Shown here in pieces: positions 25,947 through 33,864 of a DNA stretch of 37,593 nucleotides. The translations under genes and the position numbers were made by a program. The notes under the pieces were generated by a model. The model was not told the origin of the DNA. It ran no database searches and saw nothing but the letters and a program-made list of their open reading frames with translations. Source of the DNA: Streptomyces bambusae (GTDB lineage: Bacteria > Actinomycetota > Actinomycetes > Streptomycetales > Streptomycetaceae); the NCBI RefSeq assembly GCF_019400985.1, contig NZ_WTFF01000027.1, forward strand, positions 1-37,593, in the 5' to 3' direction. The stretch's first letter is position 1, and every line of letters starts with the position of its first letter.

Positions 25947-27527
25947 CTACCCCGCCTCCTCCCGGTACGCCGCCGCCTCCTCCAGGTCCAGGCGGCGCAG
26001 CAGTGCGCGGAGCATCTCGTCGTCGATCTTGCGGCGGTCCCGCAGGGAGACGAAGACCTCGCGTTCGGCCTCGATCATCTCCCGGGCCAGGCGCCGGTAG
26101 ATGTCGTCCGCCGATTCGCCCGTCTGCGGGTTGACCTCGCCCAGCCGCTCCCAGACGGCGTTGCGGCGCCGCTCCAGCACCGTCCGCAGCCGGTCGGCCA
26201 GCGGTGGCGGCAGTGCGTTGGCCGGGTCCGCCAGGAGTTCGGCCAGCCGGTCCTCCGCCGCCCGCGAGGCCTCGCTCTGGGCCTGCGCCTCCGCCAGGGT
26301 CTCGGCCCGGACGTCCCGCGGCGGCAGCCGCAGCGCCCGGATCAGGGGCGGCAGGGTCAGCCCCTGCACCACCAGCGTGCCGATCACCGTGGTGAAGGTC
26401 AGGAAGTGGACGAGGTTGCGGTGCGGCACCTGCATCGGGATCGAGAAGGCCACGGCCAGCGAGACCACACCGCGCATCCCCGCCCAGCCCACGACCACCG
26501 GGGCCTTCCAGGTGGTGTCCGGCTCCCGCGCGCGGATCCGCGCGGACAGCGCGCGCGGAACGAAGGTCGCGGGGAACACCCACACGAGCCGGGCGACGAC
26601 CACCGCGAGGAACACCGCCAGCGCGTACCAGGCCGCCTGCGCCCCCTCGTACTCGTCCAGGCCCGCCATGACCACCGGCAGCTGGAGCCCGATCAGCGCG
26701 AAGACCGTCGACTCCAGCACGAACGCGATCATCCGCCACACCGCCCCCTCCTGCAGCCGGGTGGCGAAGTCGACCTGCCAGCTGCGATGGCCCAGGTAGA
26801 GCGCGACCACGACCACCGCGAGCACGCCCGAGGCGTGCACCCGCTCGGCCGCCGCGTAGGCGACGAAGGGGATCAGCAGCGAGAGCGTGTTCTGCAGCAG
26901 CGGCTCCCGCAGCCGCGTGCGCAGGTGGTGGATCGGGACCATCAGCAGCAGGCCCACGCCCACCCCGCCGACCGAGGCCAGCAGGAACTCCGCCGCGCCG
27001 CCCGCCCAGCCGACCCCCTCGCCGACCACCGCCGCCACGGCCACCTTGTACGCGGTGATGGCCGTGGCGTCGTTCACCAGCGACTCGCCCTGGAGGATCG
27101 TGGTGATCCGCGGCGGCAGGCCCAGCCGCCGGGCGATCGCGGTGGCCGCGACCGCGTCCGGCGGCGCGATCACCGCGCCCAGCACCAGCGCCACCTGCAG
27201 CGACAGGCCGGGCACCACCAGGTACGCCACGTAGCCGACCGCGAGCGTGGCGAAGAGCACGTAGCCCACGGACAGCAGCGCGACCGGGCGGACGTTCGCC
27301 CGCAGGTCCAGGTACGAGGAGTCCACCGCCGCCGTGTACAGCAGCGGGGGCAGCACCAGCGGCAGCACCACGTGCGGGTCGAGCCCGTACGGGGGCACCC
27401 CCGGCACGTACGAGGCGGCCAGCCCGGCCGCGACGAGCAGCAGGGGCGCCGGCACCCGCGTCCGACGGGCCAGCCCGGCCACGGCGGCACTCGCCGCCAC
27501 CAGGGCCACCAGCGGCAATACCTCCAT
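25947..27527 (-). CDS. Na+/H+ antiporter (CPA1/NhaP type)
   Basis: The 526-residue protein has about 12 hydrophobic segments in the first 400 residues and a charged cytoplasmic tail. The transport site is visible as IAPPDAVAATAIARRLGLP and the ND pair in GESLVNDATAI, with VGWAGMRGVVSLAVAFSIP further on. It exchanges Na+ (or K+) for H+ across the membrane. The tail includes a coiled-coil-like region (AEAQAQSEASRAAEDRLAEL) and DDEMLRALLRRLDLEEAAAYREEAG. The ATG follows GAAGG. A UBP-type zinc finger gene lies divergent, 53 bases away. Confidence 0.93.
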   Translation of the reverse strand: MEVLPLVALVAASAAVAGLARRTRVPAPLLLVAAGLAASYVPGVPPYGLDPHVVLPLVLPPLLYTAAVDSSYLDLRANVRPVALLSVGYVLFATLAVGYVAYLVVPGLSLQVALVLGAVIAPPDAVAATAIARRLGLPPRITTILQGESLVNDATAITAYKVAVAAVVGEGVGWAGGAAEFLLASVGGVGVGLLLMVPIHHLRTRLREPLLQNTLSLLIPFVAYAAAERVHASGVLAVVVVALYLGHRSWQVDFATRLQEGAVWRMIAFVLESTVFALIGLQLPVVMAGLDEYEGAQAAWYALAVFLAVVVARLVWVFPATFVPRALSARIRAREPDTTWKAPVVVGWAGMRGVVSLAVAFSIPMQVPHRNLVHFLTFTTVIGTLVVQGLTLPPLIRALRLPPRDVRAETLAEAQAQSEASRAAEDRLAELLADPANALPPPLADRLRTVLERRRNAVWERLGEVNPQTGESADDIYRRLAREMIEAEREVFVSLRDRRKIDDEMLRALLRRLDLEEAAAYREEAG

Positions 27528-27567
27528 CGAAGATCCTTCTCACTCGTGGGGCGCGCCCGTACCTGCG

Positions 27568-27573
27568 TACGCT
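27568..27573 (+). promoter_or_regulatory. -10 element of a probable leaderless promoter (UBP finger gene)
   Basis: TACGCT fits TAnnnT and ends seven bases before the ATG at 27581, with no ribosome-binding site between. Confidence 0.5.
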
Positions 27574-27580
27574 GGCCATC

Positions 27581-27841
27581 ATGAGCGAGTGCCCGCACGT
27601 TCCCGAACTGCCGCGCCCCGAGCCCGTCCCGCATGCCCAGACCTGCCCCGAATGTCTGGCCACGGGGAGCCATCCCGTCCAGCTGCGGATGTGCCTGGAC
27701 TGCGGGCACGTGGCGTGCTGCGACTCCTCGCCGCACCGGCACGCCAGCGCCCACTACCAGGAGACGGGGCACCCGGTGATGCGCAGTTTCGAGCCGGGCG
27801 AGACCTGGCGCTGGTGCTTCGTGGACGCCACGATCGTCTGA
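27581..27841 (+). CDS. UBP-type zinc finger protein
   Basis: The 86-residue protein is a single zf-UBP domain: CPHV at the start, CPECLATG, CLDCGHVACCDSSPHRHASAHYQETGHPVMRSF with the Cys/His zinc ligands, and WRWCFVD at the end. In eukaryotes this domain binds ubiquitin tails; in actinobacteria its role is unknown. Genes of this type occur next to, or fused with, Na+/H+ antiporters, as here, which hints at a functional link. Expression looks leaderless. The stop codon lies within a perfect 17-bp tandem duplication. Confidence 0.88.
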   Translation: MSECPHVPELPRPEPVPHAQTCPECLATGSHPVQLRMCLDCGHVACCDSSPHRHASAHYQETGHPVMRSFEPGETWRWCFVDATIV

Positions 27842-27951
27842 GGAGCACCGACGTCTGAGGAGCACCGACCGCCCGTGTCCGAATCGCCTGAGGAGCACCG
27901 CCCCGCGTCCGAATCGTCCGGGGAGCAGCGCCCCGCGTCCGGGGAGCACCG
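27835..27951. repeat. Repeat array at and after the UBP finger stop
   Basis: CGTCTGAGGAGCACCGA occurs twice in tandem (27835-27851, 27852-27868), across the stop at 27839-27841. The core GGAGCACCG or GGAGCAGCG recurs at 27842, 27859, 27892, 27922 and 27943, with copies of CGTCCGAATCG and CGCCCCGCGTCC between. The array fills the first part of the 358-base gap before prsH. Confidence 0.8.
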
Positions 27952-28051
27952 CCCCGCGCGGGCCGCGCGGTTCATCCGCGTGCGGCGGGGTAGATCAACC
28001 CTCCGCCGGTTCCCCTGATTTGGGCCCCGCAGACCTCTAGCCACTGTGCGT

Positions 28052-28072
28052 ACCGATGGGCTTACCATCGGT
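28052..28072. promoter_or_regulatory. Inverted repeat upstream of the anti-sigma gene
   Basis: ACCGATGG and CCATCGGT are perfect inverse copies with a five-base spacer. They lie 128 bases upstream of the prsH start, where promoters of the prsH-sigH unit are expected. It could be an operator or an attenuator stem. Confidence 0.55.
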
Positions 28073-28199
28073 CACCGGCCGCCGCGCGGCCGTGGCCGGG
28101 GCCGTCTCCAGGGGTGTCACCCGGGGGGCCGCGACACGATCGCCCGGATCGCGATAGCGTCACCGGCGGAACAGAGCTCGTACCACCATGGAGGTGAGG

Positions 28200-28613
28200 G
28201 TGTCCCAGATCGCAGGCGAGCCCGGGACCCAGGACTTCGTCGAAGTCCGGCTGCCGGCCGCGGGTGCCTACCTGTCGGTGCTGCGAACGGCCACCGCCGG
28301 TCTCGCGGCACGGTTGGACTTCACCCTCGACGAGATCGAGGACCTGCGCATCGCGGTGGACGAGGCGTGCGCGATCCTGCTCCAGCAGGCCGTTCCCGGC
28401 TCGGTCCTCAGCTGCGTGTTCCGGCTGGTGGACGATTCGCTGGAGGTGACCGTCTCGGCGCCCACCACGGACGGCAGGGCGCCGGAGCGCGACACGTTCG
28501 CGTGGACGGTCCTGTCGGCCCTGGCCGGCAAGGTCGAGTCCACGGTCGAGGAGGACCGGACGGTCAGCATCAGTCTCTACAAACAGCGCGGCGCGGGACC
28601 AGGGCCGGCGTGA
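28200..28613 (+). CDS. prsH: Anti-sigma factor, PrsH/RsbW-like (HATPase_c_2)
   Basis: The 137-residue protein has a GHKL ATPase fold of the SpoIIAB/RsbW type: LSVLRTATAGLAARLDFTLDEIEDLRIAVDEACAILLQQA carries the N-box region, and RTVSISLYKQ closes the fold. It should bind and silence the sigma factor encoded next until an anti-anti-sigma protein (BldG in S. coelicolor) releases it. The gene order matches prsH-sigH (also rshA/ushX). The GTG at 28200 is preferred, preceded by GGAGGTGAGG; ATG at 28188 would overlap that site. The stop TGA overlaps the sigma gene GTG (GTGA), so both are translationally coupled. Confidence 0.9.
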   Translation: MSQIAGEPGTQDFVEVRLPAAGAYLSVLRTATAGLAARLDFTLDEIEDLRIAVDEACAILLQQAVPGSVLSCVFRLVDDSLEVTVSAPTTDGRAPERDTFAWTVLSALAGKVESTVEEDRTVSISLYKQRGAGPGPA

Positions 28614-29668
28614 GCGGCGGGGACACCCCGGTGCGGGGCATGGGGGTACCTCCGGACGGAAGCGCCCCCGGCAGCGGCCGGGGGAGCGTCCGGGGGCGGC
28701 CCCGGGTACGGCACGAGGTCGACGGCGGCATTCCGGTTCAGCCCGCCCGGCCGCACCCGGCCGACACGGATGCGGAAGACGGCCTTTTGGACTCGGCGGA
28801 GCGACGGGCGGGCCCTATGAGCGACAACCAGCACGACCAACCAGCACAGACGCAGCCGGCACAGACGCAACCGGCACCGACGCAACCGGCACAGACGCCG
28901 GGCGCGGAGGACCCGCGCGACCGCAGTGGTGCGCGGGCGCTCTTCGTCGAGCTGCGGGCGCTGCCCGAGGGCTCCCCGGAGCGGGCCGAGCTGCGCAACC
29001 GGCTGGTACGGATGCACCTGCCGCTGGTCGAGCACCTGGCCCGGCGGTTCCGCAACCGCGGGGAGCCGCTGGACGACCTCACGCAGGTCGCCACCATCGG
29101 CCTGATCAAGTCGGTGGACCGGTTCGACCCGGACCGCGGGGTCGAATTCTCGACGTACGCCACGCCGACCGTGGTCGGCGAGATCAAGCGGCACTTCCGG
29201 GACAAGGGCTGGGCGGTCCGGGTGCCGCGGCGGCTCCAGGAGCTGCGGCTGTCACTGACCACGGCGACGGCCGAGCTGTCCCAGCAGCACGGCCGCTCCC
29301 CGACCGTCCACGAGCTGGCCGAGCGGCTCGGCATCTCCGAGGAGGAGGTGCTGGAGGGGCTGGAATCGGCCAATGCCTACAGCACCCTGTCCCTGGACGT
29401 GCCGGACACCGACGACGAGTCCCCGGCGGTGGCGGACACGCTGGGCGCGGAGGACGAGGCCCTGGAGGGCGTCGAGTACCGCGAGTCGCTCAAACCGCTG
29501 CTGGAGGGGCTGCCGCCGCGGGAGAAGCGGATCCTGCTGCTGCGGTTCTTCGGCAACATGACCCAGTCGCAGATCGCGCAGGAGGTCGGGATCTCCCAGA
29601 TGCACGTCTCCCGGCTGCTGGCCCGCACCCTGGCCCAGCTCCGGGACAAGCTCCTCGTCGAGGAGTAG
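28610..29668 (+). CDS. sigH: RNA polymerase sigma factor SigH-like (SigB/SigF family)
   Basis: The 352-residue protein from GTG 28610 is a stress sigma factor. An extended N-terminus (about 1-100) of low complexity precedes region 2 (LVRMHLPLVEHLARRFRNRGEPLDDLTQVATIG, FDPDRGVEFSTYATPTVVGEIKRHFRD), region 3 (SPTVHELAERLGISEEEVLEGL) and region 4 (LPPREKRILLLRFFGNMTQSQIAQEVGISQMHVSRLL). In S. coelicolor SigH occurs in several sizes from different starts and processing. Here an in-frame ATG at 28817 would give a 283-residue form, but it has no clear ribosome-binding site. The GTG overlaps the prsH stop, favouring the long form. The stop lies within a 10-bp tandem duplication. Confidence 0.9.
   Translation: MSGGDTPVRGMGVPPDGSAPGSGRGSVRGRPRVRHEVDGGIPVQPARPHPADTDAEDGLLDSAERRAGPMSDNQHDQPAQTQPAQTQPAPTQPAQTPGAEDPRDRSGARALFVELRALPEGSPERAELRNRLVRMHLPLVEHLARRFRNRGEPLDDLTQVATIGLIKSVDRFDPDRGVEFSTYATPTVVGEIKRHFRDKGWAVRVPRRLQELRLSLTTATAELSQQHGRSPTVHELAERLGISEEEVLEGLESANAYSTLSLDVPDTDDESPAVADTLGAEDEALEGVEYRESLKPLLEGLPPREKRILLLRFFGNMTQSQIAQEVGISQMHVSRLLARTLAQLRDKLLVEE
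28846..28900 (+). repeat. 15-bp coding tandem repeat in the sigH N-terminal extension
   Basis: Three full units (28846, 28861, 28876) and a partial one encode AQTQP, AQTQP, APTQP and AQTP. The segment is probably a disordered linker and a likely site of length variation. Confidence 0.75.
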
Positions 29669-29678
29669 CGAGGAGTAG
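29659..29678. repeat. 10-bp tandem duplication across the sigH stop codon
   Basis: CGAGGAGTAG is present twice in direct succession. The true stop TAG (29666-29668) is the end of the first copy. Confidence 0.8.
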
Positions 29679-29696
29679 TCGAGAGGCCCTCAGCCC

Positions 29697-30260
29697 TCAG
29701 GCCGCGTCCTTGGGCCCGATGCCGAGGGCCTCGGTCGCGGTGGGGTTCACCAGCAGGGCCACCACCGCGACCGCCGCCAGCGCGAGGGCGACGGCGGCTG
29801 CGGTCATGGCGCCGCCCGTCGTCCACAGGGTCCACGCCACCGGCATGGCCATCAGCTGGGTGATCAGCGCCGGGCCGCGGCTCCAGCGGCGGCCCAGGCG
29901 CAGCCCGCCGGCCGCCACGAGCGGCAGCGCCGCGAGCGCGAGCAGGGTCACCCCGCCGGTCTCGGCCTGCTGCGGGGAGTCGGGGTCGCCGGCGATGCCG
30001 ACGAAGAGCATGTAGACGCCGAGGGCGGCGAGCGCGAGGCCCTCCAGGGCGGTGAGCGCGGCGGCCGCGGTCAGCCGCCCGGGCAGCGCGGCGGGCTCGG
30101 CGGGCGCCGCGGACCCCGCGGCGGCGGTCCTGGCCGGCGCCTTCACCTGCGCCGCGGCCGAGGTCTTGGCCGACCCCGCGGCCGAGGTCTTCGCCGAGGT
30201 CGTAGCCGAACCCTTGGCCGGTGCCTTCGCGGATGCCTTGCGGGGCTGCTTCTTACTCAC
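29697..30260 (-). CDS. Membrane protein with Lys/Ala-rich N-terminal tail
   Basis: The 187-residue protein begins with about 65 residues rich in Lys, Ala, Ser and Thr (KKQPRKASAKAPAKGSAT, AKTSA repeats), reminiscent of the basic tails of histone-H1-like proteins. Four hydrophobic segments follow (ALEGLALAALGVYMLFVGIA, GVTLLALAALPLVAAGGLRL, LITQLMAMPVAWTLWTTG, TAAAVALALAAVAVVALLV). The C-terminus NPTATEALGIGPKDAA is a conserved-looking end. Function unknown. GTG at 30260 (VSKKQPRK) is chosen; the upstream open frame is not typical coding sequence. The stop is in a 7-bp tandem (CTGAGGG twice). Confidence 0.78.
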   Translation of the reverse strand: MSKKQPRKASAKAPAKGSATTSAKTSAAGSAKTSAAAQVKAPARTAAAGSAAPAEPAALPGRLTAAAALTALEGLALAALGVYMLFVGIAGDPDSPQQAETGGVTLLALAALPLVAAGGLRLGRRWSRGPALITQLMAMPVAWTLWTTGGAMTAAAVALALAAVAVVALLVNPTATEALGIGPKDAA

Positions 30261-30396
30261 CCCAGCAGGGTAGCCCGCACCAGCCGGCCGGCCGCAGGCA
30301 CGGGCGGACCCCGCTCGCAGGCGCGGGCGGACCCCGGTCGCGGGCCGTCGCAGCGGTCGGAGAGGGGTCTCGGACGGGTCCGTACGGACAGGTAGG

Positions 30397-30402
30397 TAAT
30401 CT
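30397..30402 (+). promoter_or_regulatory. -10 element of a probable leaderless promoter (diacylglycerol kinase gene)
   Basis: TAATCT fits TAnnnT and ends seven bases before the ATG at 30410, which has no ribosome-binding site. Confidence 0.5.
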
Positions 30403-30409
30403 GGCGCCC

Positions 30410-31378
30410 ATGCGTGCACTTCTCGTGGCCAACCCAGCAGCGACGACCACCAGTGCGCGCACGCGCGACGTCCTGATCCACGCACTGGCCAGCGAGATGA
30501 AGCTGGACACCGTGACCACCGAGTACCGGGGGCACGCCCGCGACCTGGGCCGCAGGGCGGCCGAGAGCGAGGACATCGAGCTGGTCGTGGCCCTCGGCGG
30601 CGACGGCACGGTCAACGAGGTCGTGAACGGCCTCCTGCACAACGGGCCCGACCCGGAGCGGCTGCCCCGGCTGGCCGTCGTACCCGGCGGCTCCACCAAT
30701 GTCTTCGCGCGCGCCCTCGGCCTGCCCAACGACGCCGTCGAGGCGACCGGCGCCCTGCTCGACGCGCTGCGGGAGCGGCGTGAGCGGACGGTGGGACTGG
30801 GCCTGGCCTCCGGCACCCCGGGTTCCGAGGACGAGGCGGTCCCGGCGCGCTGGTTCACCTTCTGCGCGGGCTTCGGCTTCGACGCGGGCGTGGTGGGCCG
30901 GGTCGAGCAGCAGCGGGAGAAGGGGAAGCGTTCGACGCACGCCCTGTACGTGCGGCAGCTCGTACGCCAGTTCCTGGAGGAGCCGAACCGCCGGCACGGC
31001 ACGGTCACGCTGGAGCGGCCCGGTGCCGATCCGGTGCATGATCTCGTGCTGTCCATAGTGTGCAACACGTCACCTTGGACATTTCTGGGGAACCGCCCGC
31101 TTTACGCCTCTCCGGAGGCCTCCTTCGACACCGCACTTGACGTGCTGGCTCTCAGCCGTTTGTCAACTCCGGCCGCCGCGCGCTACGCGACACAGCTCCT
31201 GACCTCGACTCCTGAGCGCGGCCCGCACGGCAAGCATGCGCTGTCCCTGCACGATCTGACCGCCTTCACCTTGCATTCGAAGGTTCCGCTTCCCTTCCAG
31301 ATGGACGGAGACCACCTCGGTCTGCGGACCAGCGTTCAGTTCACAGGCGTACGCCGTGCACTGCGTGTGATTGTGTGA
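30410..31378 (+). CDS. Diacylglycerol kinase family lipid kinase
   Basis: The 322-residue protein has the DAGK catalytic domain: MRALLVANPAATT, the ATP site VVALGGDGTVNEVVNGLL, and VVPGGSTNVFARALGLP; the later part has FTFCAGFGFDAGVV and FQMDGDHLGL. It would phosphorylate diacylglycerol or a related lipid (YegS/DgkB type) on the inner face of the membrane. Substrate specificity cannot be read. It is divergent from the Lys/Ala-rich membrane protein gene and seems leaderless. Confidence 0.9.
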   Translation: MRALLVANPAATTTSARTRDVLIHALASEMKLDTVTTEYRGHARDLGRRAAESEDIELVVALGGDGTVNEVVNGLLHNGPDPERLPRLAVVPGGSTNVFARALGLPNDAVEATGALLDALRERRERTVGLGLASGTPGSEDEAVPARWFTFCAGFGFDAGVVGRVEQQREKGKRSTHALYVRQLVRQFLEEPNRRHGTVTLERPGADPVHDLVLSIVCNTSPWTFLGNRPLYASPEASFDTALDVLALSRLSTPAAARYATQLLTSTPERGPHGKHALSLHDLTAFTLHSKVPLPFQMDGDHLGLRTSVQFTGVRRALRVIV

Positions 31379-31638
31379 GTAGAAGAGCCTAAAGTCCTTT
31401 CAGTCGAACGTTTAGGCGCCGTTCCACCCCCAGGAAGTACGGCTGTGACCTAGTCGACACCGAAGAATCAAAAAAAACTTTCCGGAAGGGGTTGTATCCC
31501 CGTCCGAGGTTTGCGAATCTCTACATGGCGATCGGGACAGCCCGCAGAACCCGGCCCCCATGACCGCCAGAACCCCTTCCACGATTCGGACCGCACCAGG
31601 CACACCTGGGCGTCGGCCCTTCCTCCGCGAAGGGATTC

Positions 31639-31652
31639 GTGAAAGCGTTCAC
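31639..31652. promoter_or_regulatory. Inverted repeat in the wblE upstream region
   Basis: GTGAA and TTCAC flank AGCG. The dyad lies 45 bases before the wblE start, within a 318-base gap (31379-31696) that also holds an unusual run of eight As at 31470-31477 and a GGGG/CCCC hairpin near 31488-31501. No other gene is seen in the gap, which is typical of a multi-promoter Wbl gene. Confidence 0.4.
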
Positions 31653-31696
31653 ATTCACAAGCAACCTGCCCGCAATACCAAGGAGATGGAGCAGCC

Positions 31697-31954
31697 ATGG
31701 ACTGGCGTCACAACGCCGTTTGCCGCGAGGAAGACCCCGAGCTCTTCTTCCCCATCGGCAACACCGGTCCTGCGCTGCTGCAGATCGAGGAAGCCAAGGC
31801 CGTCTGCCGCCGTTGCCCCGTCATGGAGCAGTGCCTGCAGTGGGCGCTCGAGTCCGGTCAGGACTCCGGCGTCTGGGGCGGTCTCAGCGAGGACGAGCGC
31901 CGCGCCATGAAGCGCCGCGCCGCTCGCAACCGGGCGCGCAACGCCAGCGCCTGA
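31697..31954 (+). CDS. wblE: WhiB-like iron-sulfur regulator WblE
   Basis: The 85-residue protein has the four Wbl cysteines at 9, 37, 40 and 46 (CRRCPVMEQC), which hold a redox- and NO-sensitive [4Fe-4S] cluster, the GVWGG turn and a basic C-terminal tail (RRAMKRRAARNRARNASA). Wbl proteins act with the principal sigma factor. The assignment to WblE rests on sequence pattern (MDWRHNAVCREEDPELFFPIG) and gene order. ATG at 31697 follows GGAG. Confidence 0.93.
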   Translation: MDWRHNAVCREEDPELFFPIGNTGPALLQIEEAKAVCRRCPVMEQCLQWALESGQDSGVWGGLSEDERRAMKRRAARNRARNASA

Positions 31955-32018
31955 CATCGACTTGATCAACCTCGAGCCGCAGCGCGTAGCACCCGTATAG
32001 CGCTCAGCAACGTGCTCT

Positions 32019-32052
32019 TGAGCCCCGGACCGGCACCCTGGTCCGGGGCTCA
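32019..32052. terminator. wblE terminator
   Basis: A perfect 13-bp stem (32019-32031 with 32040-32052) closes on an eight-base loop, 64 bases after the wblE stop. It also faces the end of the convergent kinase gene. Confidence 0.85.
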
Positions 32053-32136
32053 GTGCTGTGTACGGAGCCGCACCGGCGCCCCTCCCCTCGCCGCCCCACT
32101 ACGCAGCGTGACGATCAGGGGGTTGAGGCACGCCTG

Positions 32137-32187
32137 GCTACTTCTGAGGGGCTACTTCTGAGCTACTTCTGAGCTACTTCTGAGGGC
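32137..32187. repeat. Tandem repeat across the kinase stop codon
   Basis: GCTACTTCTGAG occurs at 32137, 32151, 32162 and 32173, with a 14- then 11-bp period. The stop codon (32174-32176, minus strand) belongs to the copy nearest the gene. The remaining copies lie in the 3' UTR, each with a TAG on the minus strand. Confidence 0.8.
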
Positions 32188-33658
32188 TGACCGGGATGTC
32201 CAGGACCACCTTGGTGCCGCCGTCCTCGCCCGCGACCACCATGTCGAAGGTGCCGCCGAGCTCTCCCTCGACGAGGGTCCGGACGATCTGGAGTCCGAGG
32301 TTGCCGGCGCGCTTCGGGTCGAAGCCCTCGGGCAGGCCGCGGCCGTCGTCCACCACGGTGATCAGCAGCCGCGAGTCGTCGCGCCGGGTGCCGCTGCGGG
32401 CGGCCGCCACCTCCACCGTGCCCCGGTCCCCCGGCGCGAAGGCGTGCTCCAGCGCGTTCTGCAGGATCTCGGTCAGCACCATCGACAGCGGGGTCGCGAC
32501 CTCGGCGTCCAGGATGCCGAAGCGGCCGAGCCGCCGGCAGTCCACCTTGCCCGGGGAGATCTCCGCGACCATCGCGATGACCCGGTCGGCGATCTCGTCG
32601 AACTCCACCCGCTCGTCCAGGTTCTGGGACAGCGTCTCATGGACGATCGCGATCGAACCGACCCTGCGGACCGCCTCGTTGAGCGCCTCGCGCCCCTGGT
32701 CGGAATCCATCCGGCGGGCCTGGAGGCGCAGCAGCGCGGCGACCGTCTGGAGGTTGTTCTTCACCCGGTGGTGGATCTCCCGGATGGTCGCGTCCTTGGT
32801 GATCAACTCGCGTTCGCGGCGCCGCAGTTCGGTGACGTCGCGGCACAGCACGAGCGAGCCGATCCGGGTCCCCTTGGGTTTGAGCGGGATCGCGCGCAGC
32901 TGGATGACCCCGCCGCTGCCCTCGACCTCGGTCTCGCGCGGGGCCCAGCCGCTGGCCAGCTTGACCAGGGCCTCGTCCACCGGGCCGCGCGACGGCGTCG
33001 CGAGCTCGGCGGTGGCGGTGCCCAGGTGCTGGCCGACCAGGTCGGAGGCCAGGCCCAGGCGGTGGTAGGCGGAGAGCGCGTTCGGGGAGGCGTACGTGAC
33101 GACACCGTCGGCGTCGAGCCGGATCAGGCCGTCGCCGACCCGCGGGGAGGCGTCCATGTCGACCTGCTGGCCGGGGAACGGGAACGCCCCGGCCGCGATC
33201 ATCTGCGCCAGGTCGGAGGCGGACTGGAGGTAGGTCAGCTCCAGCCGGCTGGGCGTGCGGACGGTGAGCAGGTTGGTGTTGCGGGCGATGACGCCGAGCA
33301 CGCGCCCTTCGCGCCGTACGGGGATCGACTCGACGCGGACCGGCACCTCCTCGCGCCACTCCGGGTCGCCCTCGCGCACGATCCGGCCCTCGTCCAGCGC
33401 CGCGTCGAGCAGCGGGCGGCGGCCGCGCGGAACCAGGTGGCCGACCATGTCGTCCTGGTAGGAGGTGGGCCCGGTGTTGGGCCGCATCTGTGCGACCGAG
33501 ACGTAGCGGGTCCCGTCGAGGGTGGGCACCCACAGCACCAGGTCCGCGAAGGACAGGTCGGAGAGCAGCTGCCACTCCGAGACCAGCATGTGGAGCCACT
33601 CCAGGTCGGTGTCACCGAGAGCGGTGTGCTGGCGTACGAGATCGTTCATGGAGGGCAC
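32174..33658 (-). CDS. PdtaS-like sensor histidine kinase
   Basis: The 494-residue protein resembles PdtaS of mycobacteria. An N-terminal GAF-like domain (about 5-150; SEWQLLSDLSFADLVLWVP, VAQMRPNTGPTSY), a PAS domain (about 170-285; GLIRLDADGVVTYASPNALSAYHRLG) and a HisKA_2/HATPase domain follow. The phospho-acceptor is in REIHHRVKNNLQTVAALLRLQARR, the N-box is TEILQNALEHAF, and the G-boxes are VDDGRGLPEGF and LGLQIVRTLV. The expected partner is an ANTAR response regulator elsewhere in the genome. No membrane segment. GTG at 33658 is favoured because TACCCT ends seven bases upstream (leaderless); ATG at 33649 is an alternative. Confidence 0.9.
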   Translation of the reverse strand: MPSMNDLVRQHTALGDTDLEWLHMLVSEWQLLSDLSFADLVLWVPTLDGTRYVSVAQMRPNTGPTSYQDDMVGHLVPRGRRPLLDAALDEGRIVREGDPEWREEVPVRVESIPVRREGRVLGVIARNTNLLTVRTPSRLELTYLQSASDLAQMIAAGAFPFPGQQVDMDASPRVGDGLIRLDADGVVTYASPNALSAYHRLGLASDLVGQHLGTATAELATPSRGPVDEALVKLASGWAPRETEVEGSGGVIQLRAIPLKPKGTRIGSLVLCRDVTELRRRERELITKDATIREIHHRVKNNLQTVAALLRLQARRMDSDQGREALNEAVRRVGSIAIVHETLSQNLDERVEFDEIADRVIAMVAEISPGKVDCRRLGRFGILDAEVATPLSMVLTEILQNALEHAFAPGDRGTVEVAAARSGTRRDDSRLLITVVDDGRGLPEGFDPKRAGNLGLQIVRTLVEGELGGTFDMVVAGEDGGTKVVLDIPVSPQK

Positions 33659-33665
33659 GTGAGCG

Positions 33666-33671
33666 AGGGTA
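33666..33671 (-). promoter_or_regulatory. -10 element of the kinase gene promoter
   Basis: On the minus strand it reads TACCCT, seven bases before the GTG, as expected of a leaderless mRNA. Confidence 0.5.
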
Positions 33672-33783
33672 CCTCGGGTACGGCCGACGACTTTCCCCAC
33701 AGGAATACCCATCAGTACCCTCGGCCGCGTACTGTTGGACAAAGCAACGGCTGTGCGGGGCTGTCATTGGATGGACAGATCAG

Positions 33784-33799
33784 ATTGGTCTAGTCCACA
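33784..33799. promoter_or_regulatory. dre (DasR-binding) site, divergent from the kinase gene
   Basis: ATTGGTCTAGTCCACA is close to the DasR consensus ACTGGTCTAGACCACT. It agrees with the site upstream of nagB over a 19-bp stretch with two differences. It lies in the 370-base gap between the kinase gene and the small genes that follow; its target is not clear. Confidence 0.75.
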
Positions 33800-33864
33800 A
33801 TACTGCTGTACGACAAGCTGTACGACGAGACTTCCGCCCTCCCCGCACAGGAGGACGGATCGAG

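Noticed and set aside
27754..28068. A minus-strand Cys/Ser/Asp-repeat protein opposite the UBP finger gene
   Set aside because: The repeat is just the reverse reading of the DNA repeat array; no ribosome-binding site and overlap with a real gene.
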